Below, piece by piece: positions 16,898 through 24,233 of a stretch of 64,000 bases of DNA (position 1 is its first letter; every line of letters starts with the position of its first letter). The DNA is from Lewinellaceae bacterium. Its GTDB lineage: Bacteria > Bacteroidota > Bacteroidia > Chitinophagales > Saprospiraceae. The position numbers and the translations under genes are program-made. The stretch covers positions 310,001-374,000 of the forward strand of contig JACJYQ010000005.1 of NCBI GenBank assembly GCA_020636025.1, in the 5' to 3' direction. A model generated the notes under the pieces. It was not told the DNA's origin. It made no database searches and saw only the letters and a program-made list of their open reading frames with translations.

Positions 16898-17965
16898 ATG
16901 AATAAATTCTTACCTCAGGCAGGTTTATATTTTCTTCTGCTGTTCCAATTGCCCGTTTCAGAAGCCAATGGCCAGATTACCGGCGGACAGCACGTGTTTA
17001 ATTTCCTTTCTCTGCCTGCATCTTCCAGGGTCACCGGTTTGGGAGGCATGCAAATCGCCGTAAAAGACGATGATCCGGTTTTTGCCGCCACCAACCCGGC
17101 AGCTTTGAATGCTGACATGGATGGCCATATTGCCATAAACCACAACTTCTTCCTCAGCGATATTCAACACGGGTATGTGGCTTATGTACACCACCTCGAC
17201 AAAATTGGTTTTACAGTTCAAGGTGGTTTGCAATACATGAAATACGGTGATATTGACCGTGCCGACGAATTTGGCAACCTGATGGGGAAAGTGAAAGCTG
17301 GAGAAACAGCCTTCACACTCGGTGGTGCCCGTTCCTTAACCGATCGAATTTCACTTGGTCTGAATCTGCGAATGGCCGTTTCAACGCTGGATGTATACCA
17401 ATCTTCGGCCTTACTGGCCGACGCAGGCTTGATGTATGCCGACACCGCCAAACGACTTACCATAGGACTCGTGATGCGAAATGCCGGTACTCAATTGGCT
17501 ACTTATTCCGGAACGCGAGAACCACTACCGTTTGATATTCAGCTTGGTATTACCAGACGATTAAAACACCTGCCATTCCGCTTTGGCATAGTAGCCCACC
17601 ACTTGCAAAAGTGGGACATTCGATTTAATGACCCTAACGCAGAGAACGATGATTTTCTGATCATAGGAGATACTCAGCCTACCGAAAACAAGGCCAGCGC
17701 CGCCATCGACAACTTCTTCAGACACCTGGTTTTTAACGGAGAATTTCTGTTAGGCCCACGTGAAGGCTTCCGGCTCCGCGTTGGGTACAATCACCTGCGG
17801 AAGCGCGAATTGAGCGTGCGCAACTACAGAAGTCTTGCAGGATTCTCCGGAGGTATTGGCATCCGAATCAAACGCTTCCGGGTGGATTTTGGCTATTCTT
17901 CCTATCATTTGGCTGGCGGCGTAGTACACCTAGGTGTGGGAACAAATTTGAGAGAATTCTTTTGA
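16898..17965 (+). CDS. porQ: Type IX secretion system protein PorQ
   Basis: 355-residue outer-membrane beta-barrel of the PorV/PorQ group. Signal peptide about 1-25. The N-terminal block GGQHVFNFLSLPASSRVTGL followed by GGMQIAVKDDDPVFAATNPA is the hallmark of PorQ. The remainder shows barrel strands with repeated Gly/aromatic turns (GLQYMKYGDIDRADEFGN). In the type IX system PorQ works with PorZ and the attachment complex to anchor or modify cargo at the cell surface. The PorZ homologue is also in this window (56624-58975), as are several cargo proteins with sorting domains. The ATG at 16898 gives a proper signal peptide. The gene ends directly against a palindromic word array. Confidence 0.92.
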   Translation: MNKFLPQAGLYFLLLFQLPVSEANGQITGGQHVFNFLSLPASSRVTGLGGMQIAVKDDDPVFAATNPAALNADMDGHIAINHNFFLSDIQHGYVAYVHHLDKIGFTVQGGLQYMKYGDIDRADEFGNLMGKVKAGETAFTLGGARSLTDRISLGLNLRMAVSTLDVYQSSALLADAGLMYADTAKRLTIGLVMRNAGTQLATYSGTREPLPFDIQLGITRRLKHLPFRFGIVAHHLQKWDIRFNDPNAENDDFLIIGDTQPTENKASAAIDNFFRHLVFNGEFLLGPREGFRLRVGYNHLRKRELSVRNYRSLAGFSGGIGIRIKRFRVDFGYSSYHLAGGVVHLGVGTNLREFF

Positions 17966-18014
17966 GCAATGCGCAATTTATCAATGCGTAATGTACCAAT
18001 GCGAAATGCGCAAT
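17966..18014. repeat. AATGCG word array, left arm of locus c
   Basis: Begins at the base after the porQ stop codon. AATGCG occurs four times with CAAT/TATC/ACC linkers. Residues 17968-17993 match the reverse complement of 19163-19188 at 23 of 26 positions, so it is one arm of a palindrome whose spacer is the DUF6688 gene. Confidence 0.85.
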
Positions 18015-18024
18015 AATAGTAGGT

Positions 18025-19146
18025 ATGTTGATAGGCATAATTCTGACATTGGTAATATGTGGATTGCCTTCCATGTTATTGCTAGTTGATCTTGTAAAAT
18101 ATCTTATCTCCGGAAGACGACTTTATAATACCAAAGTAGCCTATGCCTTAGATGTTGCAGGAATGATGGTCCTACCTATCTTCTTTTTAATATTTGATGA
18201 AAAAACGAATGATTGTTGTAGTGATAGCGCCACTTTTTCCCCGGACCACCGGCTGACCATCAATATTTTAGTAGGCATTTGTATTATTACGTATTTCTAC
18301 TCAAGGCTCAAAGGCAATTTAAGAAGTCCAGTTATAGAAGTACTCATAAATGCTATTTTGCTTTTGGGCTTTGTGTTTAACATTTTCATCGCCATTCAAG
18401 TCGGGTCTTTATATTGGCTATTTGGGAATATTCCAGTCGGAATTCTTTTCCTTTTTCAACTCATAGAAAATCATAAATTGTTTTTAGAATTAAATAAAGC
18501 AGGTCAACCAAAGCCTGAAAGGCAATTTGAAAATATTGCCTGGAATATTCTGAATAAAAATCTGCTCCTCAAAATCCCTCTACTGTTCATAATATGTCTG
18601 CCAATATTGACAATGATTGCTTCTCTACTATTGATTTTTGGACAAAAACCCGACTCAATAATTCGTGCATTTACAGATACATATAAACATGGTTTTTCAG
18701 AACTTAACCATTTATGCAATAATGTACAATGCGGTGGTCATTTTCTCTGCTCCATTGCAGCTAACGGGCATAAAGAAGTTGTAAAACCAATCAGATACGG
18801 TGTGCGAAATGGAAGTTTAATAATTTGCAACAGGCAGCTCTTAGTTGCAAACGCCTTTGAAGAACTTATTGAGCAAAAGCTACCCAAAGCACACAAAGTA
18901 ATCCGTAAGCAATACAATAAAATTGGGAGCGCCATTCATCGGCATTATCATATCTTCAATAATAAGTTAGTATCTGACTGCATTTACTTATTAATGAAGC
19001 CGTTGGAATTGCTTTTCCTGCTCTGTATTTATTGCTGTGACGTTAAACCAGAAAACAGAATTGCGAAACAGTATTTAAAGAAATTGGACCGACAAACATT
19101 AAGCAAGCTGGAGAACAAACCTTGGTCCTTAAATTCCGAAGGTTAA
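18025..19146 (+). CDS. Membrane protein, probable DUF6688 family
   Basis: 373 residues, AT-rich compared with its neighbours. About six hydrophobic segments lie in the first 210 residues (IGIILTLVICGLPSMLLLVD, VLINAILLLGFVFNIFIAI, LLFIICLPILTMIASLLLIF). A Cys/His-containing soluble part follows (LCNNVQCGGHFLCSIAANGH), then RNGSLIICNRQLLVANAFEE and a final hydrophobic stretch with KPENRIAKQYL. These last blocks match what I recall of DUF6688, a family of unknown function. The gene is enclosed by inverted AATGCG arrays: the start codon is 10 nt after the left arm and the right arm begins about 10 nt after the stop. It looks like cargo placed inside a 3'-end palindrome between porQ and the facing receptor gene. 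Confidence 0.8.
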   Translation: MLIGIILTLVICGLPSMLLLVDLVKYLISGRRLYNTKVAYALDVAGMMVLPIFFLIFDEKTNDCCSDSATFSPDHRLTINILVGICIITYFYSRLKGNLRSPVIEVLINAILLLGFVFNIFIAIQVGSLYWLFGNIPVGILFLFQLIENHKLFLELNKAGQPKPERQFENIAWNILNKNLLLKIPLLFIICLPILTMIASLLLIFGQKPDSIIRAFTDTYKHGFSELNHLCNNVQCGGHFLCSIAANGHKEVVKPIRYGVRNGSLIICNRQLLVANAFEELIEQKLPKAHKVIRKQYNKIGSAIHRHYHIFNNKLVSDCIYLLMKPLELLFLLCIYCCDVKPENRIAKQYLKKLDRQTLSKLENKPWSLNSEG

Positions 19147-19156
19147 ATATTGGAAT

Positions 19157-19190
19157 ATTACGCATTGCGCATTGATTCATTGCGCATTAA
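19157..19190. repeat. AATGCG word array, right arm of locus c
   Basis: On the minus strand it reads TTAATGCGCAATG and on, starting at the base after the stop codon of the broken TonB receptor. AATGCG occurs three times. It pairs with the array at 17966-18014 across the DUF6688 gene. Confidence 0.85.
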
Positions 19191-21724
19191 TCAAAAGTCC
19201 ATTCTAAGCCGCACATTCAGCCTTCTTCCGGTGAGATAATTTGGAATCGCATACTGTGTATTCTCAATGGTTTTGATCCAGGTATTGGATGCTTCATTGG
19301 CTACTTTGAGCAGATTTAGCACCTCAAGGCTGGCCCAGGTGCTCCGGGTAAATCTGAGAAAGTGATTTGGCTTGGTTCTTCGCCATTGTTGTTTCCACAA
19401 TTGGAAGCCAAATCCGATGTCCACGCGGTGATAGGGAGCGAACCGGTATGGGTTTCGGTAAATAATGTTGTTGCCCACTACGCCGAAAGGAAGGCCTGAA
19501 CCAACGGTCAGGTTCAGGTGCATTCTGATGTTCTTGTTTTTGCGCAAATAATCCTGAAAAAGGTAGAAAAAGGTAAACAGGCGATCGGTAGGGCGAGCTA
19601 CATCTTTTACATCATGACCTTCACGCTCCCTAAATTACGGGCTTTGTGTTGAACTCCGTAGAAGGCCTCCCTGGTACGAAGAAAGGAGAGATTTACCCAG
19701 CTCTCCGCACCTTTTACGAATTCTCCGTTCAAACGGATGTCAATTCCGGTTGCGTAGCCTCTTGAGTCATTTTCACCGGAATACCGAATGCGGACATTGT
19801 CCAGATCAAAGAAACAAGATCCCACAGTTGTTTATAATACATTTCTGTGATCAGTCTCATTTTGACGGCCTGTGTTTTCCCCACAAGAAGTCCCAGGTTA
19901 AGCCACCTACAATATGCGCTGATTTCTGAGCAGAAAGATCGGTATTAACGCTGCCATCCAATCGACGCATTTCCCGGTAAACGCCGGTTGATAAAACAAA
20001 ACCTCCTGCCAGCCTGTACGAAACATCGCGCCTGGTATTCAGGGGCTTAATCAAAATTTGTCCCCGTGGCGTAATAAACCACTCATCATTCATGGTCCAG
20101 TACTGCCCCGGAATCCCAACACTGTCTGGATTTCCAATTTGCCGTCCTGGCGCCATGTCCAGGTATCCTGAAATGAGGCAGAGAGCCTGTCGCTATTGAG
20201 GTTATTTTTGGTTTTCAGCACATTGCGAACCAGCAACACCGTGGTATCATAAGGCAAGGAATAAAGGGCTGAATCGAGTCTTTCCCATTCGTTAATCTTA
20301 TCGGAGATGGCTTCATTTTGCCATTTGGCAGACCATTGCAGAAAGTGGCTTCTGGTAAGGCCCTCCTCACTAATGTCGTTTTGAAATTCGATACCTCCCT
20401 TGTATTGAACATTCCGAACATCGGCAGACAGGTAGTTGCGCACCCAGGTATGTTGGGTGCCTGTTCCAAGAATATTAACGATCTCCCCAAAATTATCCGA
20501 GCCGAGGTTTTCGTCCAATTCTCCCAGAATGTAGTAACCGAGAATGTCGAATCGTTCATTTTCCTGACTGCGCCAGACTGAGGCAAGCAATTTATGAAAG
20601 AAAGGATTCTTTTCGCGGTCGGGTAAATAGGTAAGCGACAAACCACCCATGGCCTGGGTGAAGTCATCCAATTCCTGACCTTCAAAAGCAGTGCGCAACT
20701 GCAAAGCATAATCAATCAAACCGAAAGCCCTGGCAAGACTTTGAGGCTGGAAACTATAGGTGGAACGATTGAAGTTTCCAATAGCACCCAATTGCCAGCT
20801 TCTGTTGAGGTCATAGGTCAGGTAGGCCTGAATATCCGAGAAGTTGGGAACATATTCACCGGTAACATCCAGGCTGCCCAAAAGCGTTTTGGTTGTTTTG
20901 TAACGAGCGCCGAGTAGGTAGCGAAAAGCACGGTAGCCGGTTTTACCAGGTTTCCAGCTTCCTTCCAAATGTGCCGATGCCCCGAGTAAACTGGCGCTGG
21001 CGCTGGCTTTCAGGCTATCTGGGCGTTTGTATTTTACATCCAGTACTGATGACAATTTATCGCCGTATTTGGCCTGAAAACCGCCACTGGAAAAGGAAAG
21101 ATCCCTGATTAGATCAATGTTTGGGAAGGTGAGTCCTTCCTGCTGACCGGCGCGAATAAGCTGTGGCCGGTAAATCTCGAAATCATTTACGTACACCAGG
21201 TTCTCATCGTAATTACCACCTCGTACCTGGTATTGAGAACTTAACTCGCCCCCCGTTCCTACATTGGTACCCAGGGCAATATGCGGAAGAACACTCTCAA
21301 GGTTTCCGGTGGTGGTTGGCAGAAGTTTCAGCTCGGCCATATTCTTTTCCTTCACCATGCCGGTTTCATCCAGGCGCCTTTCACTAATGATCACCTCCAT
21401 ATTTGACTGATTAGGCGCGAGTGCGATATCCAGGGCAAAGCGAGCGCCGGATTTCAGCGGCAATACATCGGCACTGGCATCTTTATAGGCTACCCGACGA
21501 AAACCAAGCGTCAATCTTTGACCGGCAGGAACCACCAGGGCAAAATTTCCGCTCTCATCTGTGGCTACGCCTTTGCCAACATCCTTTATGAATACACTAA
21601 CAAACTCCACAGGCTGTTCATCCGATGCATCTGTTACGCGACCGTAAACGGTTGCTGTTTCCTGAGAAAACAGGTACAATGGAAGGAAGCATAGTAAAAC
21701 AAGGAGAAGTCTAAATTGGTGCAT
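19191..21724 (-). pseudogene. TonB-dependent receptor broken by four -1 frameshifts
   Basis: The full reading would be a receptor of about 840 residues. The start at 21724 gives a signal peptide (MHQFRLLLVLLCFLPLYLFS), then a carboxypeptidase-regulatory-like domain (ATVYGRVTDASDEQPVEFVS) and a plug (ESVLPHIALGTNVGTGGELS, DFEIYRPQLIRAG). The barrel is split into frames ending at 20090, 19857, 19607 and 19191. Each break is repaired by restoring a single base. The sites are the CCCC at 20106-20109, the TTTT/CCCC run at 19875-19882, CAAAGAAAC at 19807-19815 and CCC at 19628-19630. Repaired text is continuous (for example GQYWTMNDEWFITPRGQ and RLITEMYYKQLWDLV). All four losses lie in 480 bp, in short homopolymers, while the rest of the window is clean. 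Real decay or a local sequence-quality problem are both possible. Confidence 0.88.
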
Positions 21725-21775
21725 AGCAAAAGCGCAGGATGGAAATGGTATAATCAGGTCGTAACAGTGACGCGG

Positions 21776-21783
21776 CAAATGTA
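21776..21783 (-). promoter_or_regulatory. Putative -7 element (TACATTTG on the minus strand) of the broken receptor gene
   Basis: Plus strand CAAATGTA, an exact match to TAnnTTTG, 52 nt before the start at 21724. The promoter appears intact although the gene is broken. Confidence 0.5.
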
Positions 21784-21841
21784 GCACGGGTGGCTTGTAC
21801 CCAGTGAAGAATACAGTTCTTTTTAAAGGAGTTTGCCGATT

Positions 21842-22669
21842 TCAGGCAGCCATGCGCGTCTCCTCGACAAAAGCGTCGTGTAAAATATCGTACAGCAAAT
21901 CGTGGTAAAGAGGGAATTCAGGCAGGTTGTTATGCCCGGCTTTTTCAATGGTATGCAGGATAATGTTATCAGGTAGCAGCGCTTTCAACATTTCACTTTG
22001 CTTATAAGGAATGAGCCGGTCTTTTCGCCCGTGAATGATGTGGATTGGGCATTTGACCTTGAGGATAAACCTGTCTGTACGAATGTGATATCGCAACAAC
22101 CAGCGCACAGGCAGTATAAATCCATAACGGGATATGTGATAAAGAAAAGAAAAGTAAGGGCTATCTAATATGAGAAGACGGGGCCGGTTCCAGGACGCTA
22201 CACGTGCGGCTAGTCCACTGCCAAGCGAGCGACCGTACAAAACGATCCTCTCTTCCCCGTATTCTTCTGCAAGCCATTTATACACCTGTTGCAGATCTGA
22301 ATACAGAATTTGTTCGCTGCGCTTACCTGTGCTTTTACCAAAACCCCGGTAGTCCAGGATAAAAAAATCAAATCCCTTGCCCACAAAATCCCGGGCGAAT
22401 TTGCCCCATCCCTTAATACTGCGTGAATTGCCTTTTATGTAAAAAACGACTCCTCTGCTATTAGGCACTTTGAAATGAAGGGCATTGATGCTGCCGCCAT
22501 CTTCCATATCAAAATTCACCTCGTCGAAAGGAAAGGGATATTGATATTTAAAGGTTTTGGCCAATCGTTCGGGGCGAAAGAAAAACAATGCCTGTCCAAA
22601 GTAGAACAGCAGACAAAGCGACACATAAACGATGGCCGGAATGGTAAGTATCTGTACAAGGTTGGTCAT
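21842..22669 (-). CDS. Membrane-anchored alpha/beta hydrolase
   Basis: 275 residues. An N-terminal transmembrane anchor (residues about 5-30) is followed by an alpha/beta-hydrolase domain of the BEM46/YfhR-like type. The catalytic triad can be read directly: Ser148 in the nucleophile elbow GRSLGSG, Asp217 in HGRKDRLIP and His246 in KAGHNN. GNSRSIKGWGKF with DYRGFGKSTG are the oxyanion-side and beta4-loop motifs typical of this group. It would cleave an ester or similar bond; the substrate is unknown. It is a single gene transcribed leftward with no operon partner. A 12-bp palindrome GATCAATTGATC (22672-22683) lies directly before its start codon. Confidence 0.87.
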   Translation of the reverse strand: MTNLVQILTIPAIVYVSLCLLFYFGQALFFFRPERLAKTFKYQYPFPFDEVNFDMEDGGSINALHFKVPNSRGVVFYIKGNSRSIKGWGKFARDFVGKGFDFFILDYRGFGKSTGKRSEQILYSDLQQVYKWLAEEYGEERIVLYGRSLGSGLAARVASWNRPRLLILDSPYFSFLYHISRYGFILPVRWLLRYHIRTDRFILKVKCPIHIIHGRKDRLIPYKQSEMLKALLPDNIILHTIEKAGHNNLPEFPLYHDLLYDILHDAFVEETRMAA

Positions 22670-22800
22670 TAGATCAATTGATCGATGGCCAAATTATGAT
22701 TTTCGCATCAAAACCGGTCAGGAATTTTCCTCCAAAGGCAAGAACAAAGACTTTTATTCACAATTTTATATATCTTTAAATAAGAATCATCAATCCCATC

Positions 22801-22824
22801 ACCCCACGACTGAAGTCGTGGGGT
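22801..22824. repeat. REP-like hairpin
   Basis: Perfect 10-bp stem ACCCCACGAC / GTCGTGGGGT around TGAA. Hairpins of this CCCACGAC-TGAA-GTCGTGGG form are typical of dispersed REP-like elements and of ends recognised by IS200/IS605-type or REP-associated tyrosine transposases. No transposase gene is in this window. Confidence 0.75.
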
Positions 22825-22954
22825 AAACAGCTAAGAGGTAGAGATCCGCCTTCGTCCAGGTGCATCCTCATCCAACCCTTTTAACGGCTTTGTGAAACTA
22901 ATCTGTACCCGCTGCGTTTTATGGATCAATATGATCAGTTTTAGAGCTATATCT

Positions 22955-23992
22955 ATGTCTATAAAGTTGTTTTTCCCGGTATTATTATCAACACTGGTAA
23001 TTATTTCCTGCGCTGTTCGCCCCAAAGGAGAGTTTAGCCAGGCTTCGGCGCCGCCGGCCCCTAATTACGCTGATATGAATAATTGGGCTGCTCATCCCGA
23101 TAAAAACGATCCGGCCGACAAAACACCGATACCCGAATTAAAAAGCGTGGGCAACGATGCTCCGGTAGATGTCCTGTTTTTTTATCCGACTACCTATACA
23201 GGGACCAAACGATATGAAAACCAGTGGAATGCAGATGTGAAAGATTCCAGAATCAACAAAAAAACGGATGGAAGCGCCATCCAGTTTCAGGCTTCCATAT
23301 TCAATGGAGTTGGTCGAGTTTATGCCCCGCGTTACCGACAGGCTCACCTAAACGTATTTTACAACAAGAAAAAGCCTGCATCTAATAAAGCGGCACTCGC
23401 ACTGGCCTACACCGATATTGAAGCCGCATTCGAGTATTATCTAAAACATTGGAATCAGGGCAGGCCATTCATAATTGCCGCACACAGCCAGGGCGCTCTA
23501 CATGCCATGAACCTGATCAAAAGGAAAATTGAAGGCACAAACCTTGAAAAACAATTGATCGCCGCTTACATAGTTGGATGGCCGGTTCCGGAAAATTTTT
23601 ACGATCATTTTCAGCCTTGTCGGGAACCGGATCAGACGAATTGTTTTTGCAGTTGGAGAACCTGGAACCGCCAATACATTCTGGACCACAAGGATGACCC
23701 TAGAATTGTGGATGGCATTGTATGTACCAACCCACTTTGTTGGAATACTAAAGAAGGAGAGTATGTTCCAAAAACCGAAAATCTGGGTGGTGTGGTAAAT
23801 CCTTTTGAGAAAATTTACCCGGAAATCGTAGATGCAGAAATATACCGGGGATTATTGCTTGCCAACAAACCAAAGTTCAAGGGCAGTTTTCTGATGACAC
23901 GTAAAAATTACCACATTGGTGATTTCAACCTGTACTACATGAATGTGCGAGAAAATGCCAGGCAACGAACGAATGCTTATTTCGAAGAGTGA
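22955..23992 (+). CDS. DUF3089 lipoprotein, alpha/beta-hydrolase fold
   Basis: 345 residues from the ATG at 22955. This start gives a lipoprotein signal with Cys19 in VIISC; the frame is open upstream only to a GTG and one internal ATG. DUF3089 marks are clear: VDVLFFYPTTYTG near the start, a region NGVGRVYAPRYRQAHLNVFY, and the nucleophile elbow AAHSQGA with Ser178. The family is thought to have an alpha/beta-hydrolase fold and is common in Bacteroidota and Proteobacteria, with no agreed substrate. A Cys-rich segment (QTNCFCSWRTWN... VCTNPLCWNT) may be stabilised by disulfides, in keeping with a location outside the cytoplasm. It converges on ftsK across palindromic arrays. Confidence 0.87.
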   Translation: MSIKLFFPVLLSTLVIISCAVRPKGEFSQASAPPAPNYADMNNWAAHPDKNDPADKTPIPELKSVGNDAPVDVLFFYPTTYTGTKRYENQWNADVKDSRINKKTDGSAIQFQASIFNGVGRVYAPRYRQAHLNVFYNKKKPASNKAALALAYTDIEAAFEYYLKHWNQGRPFIIAAHSQGALHAMNLIKRKIEGTNLEKQLIAAYIVGWPVPENFYDHFQPCREPDQTNCFCSWRTWNRQYILDHKDDPRIVDGIVCTNPLCWNTKEGEYVPKTENLGGVVNPFEKIYPEIVDAEIYRGLLLANKPKFKGSFLMTRKNYHIGDFNLYYMNVRENARQRTNAYFEE

Positions 23993-24233
23993 TTAATAAA
24001 TTAGCTAATTTGATAATGTGATAATTAGCTAATTTGATAATTCGACAATTAGCTAAATCGATAATGAAGTTGTTTTTCGATTCGTCTGTTTCTGCCTACG
24101 GAAATTTTAATTACTTCTTTAATGTAGTTTGAAACAGAATTTTCGCTACTGCCTTTTGTGAGCAAAGGCACCCAAACCAACATTAGCTAATTATCACATT
24201 ATCGAATTAGCTCATTATCACATTAGCTCATTA
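23993..24233. repeat. Palindromic word array, locus d (AGCTAAT / TGATAATG words)
   Basis: Arms 24003-24033 and 24182-24212 match as inverted repeats at 30 of 31 positions, including a perfect 22-bp core (24012-24033 / 24182-24203). Words TTAGCTAAT, TGATAATG and GTGATAAT repeat on both sides. The left part starts right after the DUF3089 stop codon, and the right part includes the ftsK stop (TAA at 24231-24233). The central ~115 nt are ordinary sequence. Confidence 0.92.

Noticed and set aside
17966..19190. Insertion sequence made of the DUF6688 gene with terminal inverted repeats
   Set aside because: The encoded protein is a membrane protein with no transposase motif, and the arms resemble the other 3'-end arrays rather than IS ends.
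19191..21724. Programmed frameshifting in the TonB receptor
   Set aside because: Four separate shifts without slippery heptamers or downstream structures are not compatible with programmed recoding.
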